DNA from: Alphaproteobacteria bacterium
GTDB lineage: Bacteria; Pseudomonadota; Alphaproteobacteria; Bin95
Length of the DNA: 64,000 bases
Direction of reading: 5' to 3'
Assembly (NCBI GenBank): GCA_022827685.1
Contig: JAJEIH010000131.1
Location: 1-64,000 of the forward strand
Made by a program: the position numbers and the translations under genes. Below are positions 53,053 through 64,000 of this stretch, piece by piece (position 1 is the stretch's first letter; every line of letters begins with the position of its first letter). The notes under the pieces were generated by a model, which was not told the origin of the DNA, did no database searches, and worked only from the letters and a program-made list of their open reading frames with translations.

Positions 53053-54588
53053 TTACGGCTCCCCGAAGCTCTCCGCATAAAGCCGCTCGACGCGGGCGGC
53101 CTCGTCGTCGGTCAGGGCCTCGAATTCCCGGCTGCGGGCGCGCGCCGAAAGCCTGCCGCCGTTCTGCTCCAGGAAACCGCGCAGCAGTTCCATGCGGCGG
53201 TCCGGCATGTCCGCAATGTCCTTCACGCCGGCGGCGAAGCGGTCGAAGGCGACGAGGAAACCGATTTCGCGCGGCAGGTCTTCTTCCACCGTCCGTTCGA
53301 TGCATCCGTAGAGGAACTCGGCATGGGCCGTCGCGTCGAAATAGCGGTAGAAGGCGGCCGTGTCGTTCAGCACCTCGACATTGCCGCCCTCCGTCGCCCG
53401 CCAGTCGATGAAGGGCAGCATTGCGGACGAGCGGGATTCGAGCACCCGGCGGTAGTCCTCGATGCGGCTCAGGATGGCGGCGCTGACCGGGAACACGACT
53501 CCAGGCGGCGTGTAACCCGCCGCGGCCAGCACATGGTGGATCAGCCAGCGGTGGATGCGGCCGTTGCCGTCTTCGAACGGATGGACATAGACGAACCCGA
53601 AAGCCGCAACTGCGGCGGCCACGACAGGGTCCAGCCCGCCCGCGACTGCGCGGGCGCAGTAAGCGGCGATGCCTTCCACCAACCCCGGCAAGTCCTGCGG
53701 ACGGGCGCTGACATGGTCCGGCAACGGCGAGCGGTCGATCCGGTCGTGATGCCCTACGAAGCCGCCCTCGCTGCGCAGGCCGAGTTGCACGAAGCGCGCA
53801 TCCTCAATGACGATACGCTGAAGGCGCTCCAACTCCGCGCGGTCTGGCGCTCGCTGCCCGGCCTCGGCGATGGCCCGGCCCCACCTGGCGGCGCGGACAT
53901 TCGACGGCCGCTCGCCCTCGATGGCGAAGGACGACTTCGTGTCGTTGAGCAGGAGGAAGGAGGCCGCCCGCGCCATCAGGTCGGGATGCACGCGGCCTGC
54001 GGTGTCGCGGGCGCGCGCGTCGAGTTGCAGGGCGCGAGCCGCATCGAGCGCCGGCGTGCGCCGCACCATCGGGCAGAAGGCAGGCGTGCCAGGCAGGTTG
54101 TCGAGCACCTTGTGGCGGCGCGACCGCTCGCCCCCGAACAAGGCGAATTGCAAGCGCGTGTCCACTACCGGGACATAACGTGCCGCGCCGGAATCCGGCA
54201 GGTCGAGCCGCTCGCCGGCCAGCCACTCATAGATGAACCAAAGCCGGCGGGATAACGCCCCGGCCGGCTGCGCGCGTACCGCAGCCGCTACCTCCTCGGC
54301 GGGTAGGACTGCAAACAGGGCGTCGAGCACGGAAAGGTCGATTCCTTCCCGCCGGAGGGCGAATGCCAAATGCTCCGCCAGCGTCGGTTGCGGGCGGCGG
54401 GGGGGCGGCAACAACAACCAGTCGGTCGTCGAGTGCGGGTGGTCGCGCCGGGCAATTGCGAATAGTCGCGGAGGCAAGGGAAGATTGAGATCGTAACGGT
54501 CGATCAGCCACGAATAACCAGCCGGCTCCGCCGGTTCCGGCAATGCGCGGCCGTGCAAATCGGTCATTTCGCGTGTTATGCTGTTCAA
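53053..54588 (-). CDS. Fic-domain protein (AMP-transferase-like), class II inhibitory helix
   Basis: 511-aa Fic protein. The active-site motif HPFEDGNGR (residues 336-344) is canonical, so nucleotidyl transfer (usually AMPylation) is likely. An inhibitory S-x-x-x-E-G helix, SFAIEG (Ser220-Gly225), lies N-terminal to the Fic core, the class II autoinhibited type. An N-terminal DUF4172-like/Fic_N region (TDWLLLPPP) precedes and a helical C-terminal domain ends RARSREFEALTDDEAARVERLYAES. TTG 54588 is supported by AGGAAG nine bases upstream; ATG 54567 is the alternative. No antitoxin gene is adjacent. The leader carries a striking 10-bp-phased repeat. Target unknown. Confidence 0.88.
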   Translation of the reverse strand: MNSITREMTDLHGRALPEPAEPAGYSWLIDRYDLNLPLPPRLFAIARRDHPHSTTDWLLLPPPRRPQPTLAEHLAFALRREGIDLSVLDALFAVLPAEEVAAAVRAQPAGALSRRLWFIYEWLAGERLDLPDSGAARYVPVVDTRLQFALFGGERSRRHKVLDNLPGTPAFCPMVRRTPALDAARALQLDARARDTAGRVHPDLMARAASFLLLNDTKSSFAIEGERPSNVRAARWGRAIAEAGQRAPDRAELERLQRIVIEDARFVQLGLRSEGGFVGHHDRIDRSPLPDHVSARPQDLPGLVEGIAAYCARAVAGGLDPVVAAAVAAFGFVYVHPFEDGNGRIHRWLIHHVLAAAGYTPPGVVFPVSAAILSRIEDYRRVLESRSSAMLPFIDWRATEGGNVEVLNDTAAFYRYFDATAHAEFLYGCIERTVEEDLPREIGFLVAFDRFAAGVKDIADMPDRRMELLRGFLEQNGGRLSARARSREFEALTDDEAARVERLYAESFGEP

Positions 54589-54600
54589 GATAAATTACTT

Positions 54601-54710
54601 CCTGCTCATTCCCGCGCATTTTTGCCATTTTCTGCCCATTCACGTCATTTCCTGCTCATTCCCATACAATTTTTCTGTTTTCCGCTCATTTACGCGCATT
54701 TTGCTATTTT
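54601..54710 (-). repeat. eleven 10-bp-phased degenerate repeats in the fic leader
   Basis: The 110 bases split into eleven consecutive 10-mers. On the fic strand the consensus is AATGNGCRGR; units at 54601, 54611, 54631, 54651, 54681 and 54691 carry AATG(A/C/G)GC exactly, the others are degenerate. Units at 54601 and 54651 are identical. The period equals one helical turn and is not a multiple of three, so it is a DNA-level signal rather than a peptide repeat. It ends 12 bp upstream of the TTG. Confidence 0.7.
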
Positions 54711-54754
54711 CGTCCACTCCTCAATAGGGATCGGAGCGACCGTCCCGGCCGCCC

Positions 54755-58336
<3,582 letters not shown>

Positions 58337-58410
58337 GCCGTCCCTCTCCGCCGTATTTCCGGCGCTTTCCGCTGCCGCACCCCGTTGAACTCGGCCCCCG
58401 TCGCCGCTAT

Positions 58411-58435
58411 ACACTCCGGCGCACGGCCGGAGTGT
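58411..58435 (+). repeat. hairpin overlapping the tRNA-Pro 5' end
   Basis: Arms ACACTCCGGC (58411-58420) and GCCGGAGTGT (58426-58435) pair perfectly over 10 bp with a 5-nt loop. The right arm contains the first eight bases of the mature tRNA, so the pre-tRNA leader could pair with the 5' acceptor strand. The left arm mimics the tRNA 3' strand CACTCCG. Confidence 0.65.
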
Positions 58436-58504
58436 AGCTCAGCCTGGTAGAGCACTGTCTTCGGGAGGCAGGGGCCGCAAGTTCGAATCTTGCCACTCCG
58501 ACCA
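58428..58504 (+). tRNA. tRNA-Pro, anticodon CGG
   Basis: 77-nt cloverleaf with encoded CCA. The acceptor stem is CGGAGTG paired with CACTCCG; the D arm holds AGCCTGGTAGAGC; the anticodon stem-loop has loop TTCGGGA with CGG at positions 34-36 (reads CCG); the T arm contains GTTCGAATC. It is the only stable RNA gene seen. Downstream TCTTTT could help termination. It stands between the divergent oxoprolinase gene and a PLP enzyme gene on the same strand. Confidence 0.97.
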
Positions 58505-58579
58505 ATCTTTTCAAACGCCTGAATGCCGCCCCCGCCGGCCGGCGACAGGATGGCCTCCGGGACAGGCGGGGAGGACGAC

Positions 58580-59635
58580 ATGGCGGTGGCGACGGCGCAT
58601 GCCGGGGCAGCGATGACGAGGGACGACCTCGCCGCCCGCATCGCGGCGCTGCCGCGCGTCCGGCTCGGGCAGCTGCCGACGCCGCTCGACCCCTGCCCCC
58701 GGCTTGCGGAGGCGCTTGGCGTGGGCGCCCTCTACGTCAAGCGGGACGACCTGACGGGCCTGGCCTTCGGCGGCAACAAGACCCGCCACCTCGAGTTCAC
58801 CTTCGCCGACATCCTCGAATCCGGCGCCGACACCGTGGTGGCCGGCGCCTATACCCAGTCCAACTGGTGCCGGCAGATCACCGCGGCGGCGCGCAAGCAC
58901 GGCCTCGCGGTCTCCCTCGTGCTGATGCAGGGCGTCAAGGGGCCGGGCCTCCAGGGCAACCTGCTGCTCGACAGCCTGATGGGCGCCGATGTGACGGTGA
59001 TCGACATCGGGTCGATGGAGGACATCCAGCCCCATCTCGACGCGAAGGCCCGGGAGCTGGAGGCCGCCGGGCGCCGGCCCTATGTGATCGCCCCGTTCGG
59101 CCTCGACCAGCAGGTGCGCGCCGCGCTCGGCTATGTGGACATGGCGGTTGAACTCGATGCCCAGCTCGACGAGGCCGGGATCGATCCCGACCATGTCTTC
59201 GTCGCGGGCGCCAACAACACGCCGGCCGGCCTCGTCACCGGCCTCAGCGCGCTCGGCCGCCGGGCGCGGGTCACGTCGATCAGCCCGATCCGCTGGCAGG
59301 AGGAGCGGGCGCTCGACATCGCGCGCATCGCCACCGCGACCGCGCGGACGCTCGGCCTCAACCTTGCAATCGACCCGGCCGATTTCGTCGCGGATGAAGC
59401 CTTTGCCGGCGAGACCTACGGCCTGCTCACGCCGGAGGCGCATGCGGCGCTCAGGCTCGCCGCGGAGACCGAGGGCATCCTTCTGGACCCGGTCTATACC
59501 GGCAAGGCCATGGCCGGGCTCATCGACTATGCGAAGCGCGGCCTTGTAGGGGCCGGCGAGACGGTCGTGTTCGTCCACACCGGCGGCCAGCCGCTCCTCT
59601 TCGCCTATGCCGGGGAGCTGACCGAAGGCGGCTGA
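58580..59635 (+). CDS. PLP-dependent D-cysteine desulfhydrase / ACC deaminase family enzyme
   Basis: 351-aa fold II PLP enzyme. GGNKTRHLEF carries the PLP lysine (Lys67); QSNWCRQITAAARKHG and the LQGNLLLDSLMGAD block follow, and the C-terminal VFVHTGGQPLLFAY is the phosphate-loop end typical of the DcyD/ACC deaminase/L-cysteate sulfo-lyase (CuyA) group. Members eliminate sulfide, sulfite or ammonia from small amino acids; the QSNWCRQ segment (Gln-Ser-Asn) is shared by the desulfhydrase and CuyA branches, so either is possible. GGGGAGG before ATG 58580 decides the start. Confidence 0.9.
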   Translation: MAVATAHAGAAMTRDDLAARIAALPRVRLGQLPTPLDPCPRLAEALGVGALYVKRDDLTGLAFGGNKTRHLEFTFADILESGADTVVAGAYTQSNWCRQITAAARKHGLAVSLVLMQGVKGPGLQGNLLLDSLMGADVTVIDIGSMEDIQPHLDAKARELEAAGRRPYVIAPFGLDQQVRAALGYVDMAVELDAQLDEAGIDPDHVFVAGANNTPAGLVTGLSALGRRARVTSISPIRWQEERALDIARIATATARTLGLNLAIDPADFVADEAFAGETYGLLTPEAHAALRLAAETEGILLDPVYTGKAMAGLIDYAKRGLVGAGETVVFVHTGGQPLLFAYAGELTEGG

Positions 59636-59656
59636 GCCCGGCTTCGCCTTCCCGGC

Positions 59657-61321
59657 CTATTCGTGGCCATAGTCCCGCCGCGCGCCCTCGGGCGTCACAT
59701 AGCCCGCCCGGAGGTCCGCCTCGATGCGTTCGCGCGGGCGCCTTGCGGGGTCGCCGTGCCCGCCGCCGCCCGGCAGCCTGAGCCGCACGGTGTCGCCTTC
59801 GCGGAAGGTGATGTTCGGCGAGCTCGACGGCGCAATCGCCTCGCCGTTGACCTCGATCGCGCCGAAAGAGCCGTCCCTGCCGCCAAGCAGCCCCTGCGGC
59901 GGAAAGCGCATGCGCCCGGCCGAGCCGGACAGCACCAGCGGCTCGCCCGCCCCCACCCGTCCGGGATACGCCTTCAGCACCAGCTCCTGGCCGAGACCGC
60001 CCCGGAACTCGCCCGCCCCGCCGGAATCCGGGATGAGCTCGCGCGCCTCGTAGAGCACCGGCGTCTCCATCTCCGACCACTCGATGGAAACGTCGCGCAC
60101 ATTGTAGGGGAAGCTCACCGAGGCAAGCCCGTCATCGCCCGGCCGGCCTCCCATGCCGCCGAAGGCGTGCTGGTGCAGCGCGAACGCCTCGCCGTCCGGG
60201 CGCACGCCGTTCACATAGAACTGCCATGTCGGCATCGAGCCGGAGTCGGCCGGCACCCGGTCCGGGGCGATGCGCGCCAGCACCCGGAACATCAGCTCCG
60301 AGACCAGCATCCCGGCCGACAGGCGCCAGAAGCAGGCCGCCGGAAAGGTCGGGTTGAGCAGCGTGCCTTCGGGCACGGACAGGTGCAGCGGCTCGTAGGT
60401 CCCCTGGTTGTTCGGCAGGATCGGGTCGCACACCAGCTTGAGCGGCAGCGCCACATAGGCGCGGGTGTAGTTGATGGGGCAGTTGACCGGCCGGCGCACC
60501 TGCGGCGAGGTGCCGGTAAAATCCGCGTAGATGTCGCTTCCCTCGATCCGCACCGTGACCGCGAGCGTCTGCGGCTCCGCAATGCCCTCGATCTCCATTT
60601 CCATCTCTTCGCGGTATTCGCCGTCGGGAAGCGCGGCGATCCCGGCCCGCATGCCGGCCTCCGTGCGGCGCATGATCTCGTCGGCGTGGCCGCGCAGCGA
60701 GTCGAGGCCGAACTCCGCCGCCAGCCGCTCGAGTTCGCGGCTGCCGGCCCAGCCCGCCGCCACCTGGGCGCGCAAATCGCCGATCATCTTCTCCGCGAAG
60801 CGCACATTGCGCCTGAGCAGCTGGAAGAGCTGCTCGTTCGGCTCGCCGTCGTCATAGAGCCGGAGCGGCGGAATGATGAGCCCCTCTTCATAGACCTCCT
60901 CGCTGAGGCCCGATCCCTTGCGCCCGCCGATATCGACATGGTGGACGCTGTTGATGGAGAAGCCGATCAGCCGCCCGCCGTGGAAGGCGGGCGTGGTGAT
61001 GAAGACGTCCGCCGTCTGGCCGTTGCAGATCCAGGGATCGTTGCAGATGAACACGTCGCCCGGCCGGACCGTCTCGGGCGGGAAATATTCCAGCAGGTTC
61101 CGGCCGTAAACCGGCATGACGCCGGTATGCCCGGTCGCGCCGAGCCAGGTCTGGCCGATGAGGCAGCCCCGGTCGTCATAGAGCCCGGTGGACATGTCAT
61201 GCACTTCGACGACATCGTGGGAGAACGCCGTGCGGAACATGGTCGTCGCCATCTCGTCGGCAATGGCGATCAGGCGCGGCCAGACGATGTCGAGCGCTTC
61301 GGGCGGCTCGTTGGGGCTCAT
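59657..61321 (-). CDS. hydantoinase B / oxoprolinase family subunit
   Basis: 554-aa HyuB subunit. DIVWPRLIAIADEMATTMFRTAFSHDV at the N-terminus, FICNDPWICNGQTADVFI, SVHHVDIGGRKG and the terminal LRLPGGGGHGDPARRP are conserved blocks. With HyuA it forms an ATP-dependent lactam/hydantoin hydrolase (for example N-methylhydantoinase, acetone carboxylase relatives). It is encoded after and coupled to hyuA (ATGA). Its sequence is only moderately like the HyuB half of the fused gene, so the two systems probably differ in substrate. Confidence 0.93.
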   Translation of the reverse strand: MSPNEPPEALDIVWPRLIAIADEMATTMFRTAFSHDVVEVHDMSTGLYDDRGCLIGQTWLGATGHTGVMPVYGRNLLEYFPPETVRPGDVFICNDPWICNGQTADVFITTPAFHGGRLIGFSINSVHHVDIGGRKGSGLSEEVYEEGLIIPPLRLYDDGEPNEQLFQLLRRNVRFAEKMIGDLRAQVAAGWAGSRELERLAAEFGLDSLRGHADEIMRRTEAGMRAGIAALPDGEYREEMEMEIEGIAEPQTLAVTVRIEGSDIYADFTGTSPQVRRPVNCPINYTRAYVALPLKLVCDPILPNNQGTYEPLHLSVPEGTLLNPTFPAACFWRLSAGMLVSELMFRVLARIAPDRVPADSGSMPTWQFYVNGVRPDGEAFALHQHAFGGMGGRPGDDGLASVSFPYNVRDVSIEWSEMETPVLYEARELIPDSGGAGEFRGGLGQELVLKAYPGRVGAGEPLVLSGSAGRMRFPPQGLLGGRDGSFGAIEVNGEAIAPSSSPNITFREGDTVRLRLPGGGGHGDPARRPRERIEADLRAGYVTPEGARRDYGHE

Positions 61322-63408
61322 GGCGCTTCCTCCGGATCGACGGCGATGACCAGCGAGCCGTATTCATCGACCTCCGCCGCCGCGCCCTCGTCGATGATCG
61401 TGGTCGCGGACGCCTCCTCGACGATGGCCGGCCCGGAGAAGGCCGCGCCCGGACCCAGCCGGTCCCGGTCGAAGACGCTGAACGGGCGCATGCGGCGCTC
61501 GCGCGCCGACCATGCCGGCCGCGTGCCGGACGGGGCCGCCTCCTTGCCCGGGGCGAGCGGCTCGAATCCGAGCTCCCCGCCCACCAGCTCGCCCAGCACC
61601 CGCAGGTTGACGATCTCAGCCGGCACGTCGTCGTAGAAATAGCCGTATTTCTCGCGGTAGAGGGCGGCGAAGGACCGCCAGACCGCCTCGCGGTCCACCA
61701 CCGCGCCGTCGAGCGGCACCGTCACCTGGTAGCTCTGGCCGACATAGCCGACATCGATCCCGCGCCGGAAGCGCAGCTCGCCTTCCGCGCCGAGCCTTGC
61801 CAGCAGCGCTGCGACCCGGTCCGCCATCTCCTCCAGCAGCGCCCCGGTCGCCGCCTCGTCGAGGTCGGCGAGCGGCGCCTTGAGGGTGCGCACGATGTCG
61901 TAGGCCGGCGGCGCGACCAGCAGGCCGAGCGCGGACAGCACGCCCGCCCGGAGCGGAACCATGACCCGCCCGATCCGGAGTTTCGCCGCGAGGTGGCAGG
62001 CATGCAGTGGCCCCGCGCCCCCGAACGCGACCAGGGTCGCCTGCCGGGGATTGCCGCCGCGCTCCGTGATGTGCATGCGCACCGCCGCCGCCATGGTCTC
62101 GTTGACCACGTCATGCACCGTCCAGGCCGCTTCGAGCGCCGACTGTCCGCGCGGGCGCGCAAGCTGTTCCTCGATGCCGGCCCGCGCCGCCTCTTCGTCG
62201 AGGCGCATCGAACCGCCGGCGAAATTGCCGGGATTGAGATAGCCCAGCAGCAGGTCGGCGTCGGTCACGGTCGGCCGGGTCCCGCCGCGGGCATAGCAGA
62301 TCGGCCCCGGGTCGGCGCCGGCGCTTTCCGGCCCGACCTGCACGAGCCCCATTTCGTTGATGCCGGCGATGCTGCCGCCGCCCGCGCCGATCTCGATCAT
62401 GTTGACCGCCGGCACCGCCACCGGGAAGCCGCTGGAGCGCGTGAACCGCCGGGACCGCGCCACTTCCAGCTCGTCCGTGATCGGCAGCGCCCCCTCCCGG
62501 ATGAGGCACGCCTTGGCCGTCGTTCCGCCCATGTCGAAGGAGAGCACTTCGGGCAGTTCGAGCAGTTCGGCGATCCGGCGTCCGACAATGGCGCCCGCCA
62601 CCGGCCCCGACTCGATGAGCCGGAGCGGGAAGTCTCCCGCCGTCTCGGTCGAGCCGAGGCCGCCATTGGAGAGCATCACGCGCAGCGGCGCGGCATAACC
62701 GGCGCCCGCCAGCCCGCCGTCGAGATTGCCGAGATAGCGCTGGACGAGCGGCTTCACATAGGCGTTGACCACCGTGGTGCTGGTGCGTTCGTACTCCTTG
62801 ATCTGCGGCAGCACGTCGGCCGAGGCGGTCACCGCGATTTCCGGCGCAAGCTCGCGCAGGAGCCGCGCCGCTTCCCGCTCGTTTTCGGGATTGACGTAGG
62901 AGTGCAGGAAGGCGACCGCGACCGAGCCCACACCTTCAGCCCGCATCAGCGCAACGGCCGCCTCGATCTCCTCCGGGGACACCGGACGAAGGACCGTGCC
63001 GTCGCTGTAGGTCCGCTCGCCGATGGGGAGTCTCAGATGCCTCGGCACCAGCGGCGCCGGGGGGTCGGCCCAGAGTTCGTAGGTCGTCACCCGGACATGG
63101 CGGCGAAGCTCCAGCACATCGCGGAAGCCCCGGGTCGCGAGAAGCGCCGTGCGGGCGCCCTTGCGCTCGATGACCGCGTTTGCAACCAGCGTCGTGGCAT
63201 GCGCGATGCGGCGGGTGCGGGCGACATGCTCGGGGTCGATGGCGCCGAAGGCCCGCAGGCCCTCCAGAACGCCCACCGACGGATCGGCGGGGGTCGTCAG
63301 GCATTTCTCCGTATGGATGGCGCCCGAACGCTCGTCGTAGAGCACGAAATCCGTGAAGGTGCCGCCTACATCGCAGCCCAGCCGGTAGGCCGTCTGTCCC
63401 TCGCTCAT
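61318..63408 (-). CDS. hydantoinase A / oxoprolinase family subunit
   Basis: 696-aa HyuA subunit of the actin-like ATPase fold. LGCDVGGTFTDFVLYD at residues about 10-25, HATTLVANAVIERKGARTALL, LSFDMGGTTAKACLIREG, IGAGGGSIA and VAFGGAGPLHACHLAAKL are present. It phosphorylates the amide oxygen of the substrate for HyuB to hydrolyse. The position between a 2-hydroxyacid dehydrogenase gene and hyuB suggests one minus-strand transcript. Specific substrate unknown. Confidence 0.94.
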   Translation of the reverse strand: MSEGQTAYRLGCDVGGTFTDFVLYDERSGAIHTEKCLTTPADPSVGVLEGLRAFGAIDPEHVARTRRIAHATTLVANAVIERKGARTALLATRGFRDVLELRRHVRVTTYELWADPPAPLVPRHLRLPIGERTYSDGTVLRPVSPEEIEAAVALMRAEGVGSVAVAFLHSYVNPENEREAARLLRELAPEIAVTASADVLPQIKEYERTSTTVVNAYVKPLVQRYLGNLDGGLAGAGYAAPLRVMLSNGGLGSTETAGDFPLRLIESGPVAGAIVGRRIAELLELPEVLSFDMGGTTAKACLIREGALPITDELEVARSRRFTRSSGFPVAVPAVNMIEIGAGGGSIAGINEMGLVQVGPESAGADPGPICYARGGTRPTVTDADLLLGYLNPGNFAGGSMRLDEEAARAGIEEQLARPRGQSALEAAWTVHDVVNETMAAAVRMHITERGGNPRQATLVAFGGAGPLHACHLAAKLRIGRVMVPLRAGVLSALGLLVAPPAYDIVRTLKAPLADLDEAATGALLEEMADRVAALLARLGAEGELRFRRGIDVGYVGQSYQVTVPLDGAVVDREAVWRSFAALYREKYGYFYDDVPAEIVNLRVLGELVGGELGFEPLAPGKEAAPSGTRPAWSARERRMRPFSVFDRDRLGPGAAFSGPAIVEEASATTIIDEGAAAEVDEYGSLVIAVDPEEAP

Positions 63409-63424
63409 CGCGCCGGACGGCAGG

Positions 63425-64000
63425 TCAGGAATCCGCGGCGGACCAGCCGGCGAAGCGGCCGGGCCAGACCTTCGGATCGACCATGCTGCGCGGCGGTTCC
63501 CCGGCGATCACCTGGGCGATCTGGTCGGCGACCCCGTGCATCATCGCGTGGACGCCGAGGTCGGTATTGGACGCGATATGCGGGGTGACGATCACATTGT
63601 CCATCGCCAGCAGCGGGTTGTCCGGCAGCGGCGGTTCGGGGTCGGTCACGTCCAGCGCCGCGCCGGCCAGGTGTCCGTCCTGCAGGGCCCGGATCAGCGC
63701 CTGCTCGTCCACCACGGGCCCGCGCGAGGCGTTCACCAGGTAGCCGCCCTCGGGAATGAGGCCGAGCTCCCGCGCGCCGACCAGATGGCGGGTGTCCGGC
63801 GTCAGCGGCACATGCAGGGTGACGAACTTCGCGTCCGTGAAGACGGAATCGAAATCATCGGTCAGCGTCACGCCCTCCGGCGTCTGCTGCCGAAGGTCCA
63901 CCAGGGGGTCGCAGACACGGACATTCATGCCGAGCCCGAGCGCGCAGGCCGCCGCCACGCGCCGCCCGATGCGCCCGTAGCCGACGACACCCAGATTGCG
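63425..64000 (-). CDS. D-isomer-specific 2-hydroxyacid dehydrogenase (5' end outside window)
   Basis: C-terminal ~191 residues of an NAD-dependent D-2-hydroxyacid dehydrogenase, cut by the right edge. The Rossmann motif NLGVVGYGRIGRRVA begins at the edge, then FVTLHVPLTPDTRHLV, VNASRGPVVDE, ALDVTDPEPP and the catalytic His in VIVTPHIAS. Resembles the catalytic/NAD half of SerA-like or hydroxypyruvate reductase-like enzymes; no ACT domain follows. It lies 16 bp upstream of hyuA and is probably cotranscribed with hyuAB. Confidence 0.9.
   Translation of the reverse strand, partial: RNLGVVGYGRIGRRVAAACALGLGMNVRVCDPLVDLRQQTPEGVTLTDDFDSVFTDAKFVTLHVPLTPDTRHLVGARELGLIPEGGYLVNASRGPVVDEQALIRALQDGHLAGAALDVTDPEPPLPDNPLLAMDNVIVTPHIASNTDLGVHAMMHGVADQIAQVIAGEPPRSMVDPKVWPGRFAGWSAADS

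Noticed and set aside
54601-54710. CRISPR array
   Set aside because: The repeated unit is only 10 bp with no spacers and no cas genes nearby; treated as a phased direct repeat instead.

Overview
The window is high-GC (roughly two-thirds G+C by eye), tightly packed chromosomal DNA from an alphaproteobacterium. The main support is the run argH - small lipoprotein (LptM-like) - lysA - DUF4175/TIGR02302 membrane protein, with a TlpA-like thioredoxin divergent from argH. This order and the TIGR02302 and DUF4169 families are characteristic of Alphaproteobacteria. The lineage cannot be fixed further from sequence alone; a Rhodospirillales-like environmental or host-associated organism would fit the catabolic content. 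I see no insertion sequence, prophage, integrase, rRNA or CRISPR array.

Layout. 1-8.3 kb: end of an SDR dehydrogenase, then the lysA/argH block, a TlpA thioredoxin and a large MscS channel. 8.3-9.05 kb: a PIN-domain toxin-antitoxin (TA) pair. 9.1-14.5 kb: an orphan biotin-dependent acyl-CoA carboxylase alpha subunit coupled to pyrF, a 0.5 kb gap, a cysteine hydrolase and cysS. 14.5-15.4 kb: a lower-GC exonuclease-BRCT gene that looks imported. 15.5-25 kb: DUF2848, then a minus-strand catabolic operon (peptide/nickel-type ABC importer, enoyl-CoA hydratase, two CaiB/BaiF CoA-transferases). 25.2-30.2 kb: soxBDAG, heterotetrameric sarcosine oxidase. 30.1-36.6 kb: a YcaQ-type DNA glycosylase, an LLM flavoenzyme, a hydrolase, a GST, a VapBC-like pair, pyrC and ygfZ. 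36.6-40.6 kb: gatCAB with a downstream SDR. 40.7-42.4 kb: a HigB toxin with a HigA antitoxin fused to an ImmA/IrrE metallopeptidase. 42.5-47.1 kb: CoA-transferase, penicillin-acylase-type hydrolase, threonine dehydratase. 47-53 kb: AsmA, DUF4169, CsaA, two tandem acyl-CoA dehydrogenases. 53-54.7 kb: a Fic protein whose leader carries eleven 10-bp-phased repeat units. 54.7-64 kb: a fused 5-oxoprolinase, tRNA-Pro(CGG), a D-cysteine desulfhydrase-like enzyme, a split HyuA/HyuB pair and a 2-hydroxyacid dehydrogenase running off the end.

How it works together. Much of the window is uptake and breakdown of amides, lactams, methylated amino acids and carboxylic acids: ABC importer, acylase, oxoprolinases, sarcosine oxidase, three CoA-transferases, two acyl-CoA dehydrogenases and an enoyl-CoA hydratase. 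Housekeeping genes (lysA, argH, cysS, pyrF, pyrC, gatCAB, ygfZ, tRNA-Pro) are interspersed. Three TA modules and one Fic protein lie in the gaps. The most interesting signals are the HigB/HigA-peptidase module, the helically phased repeats before fic and before cysS, operator-like dyads at the TA promoters, and a hairpin overlapping the 5' end of tRNA-Pro.
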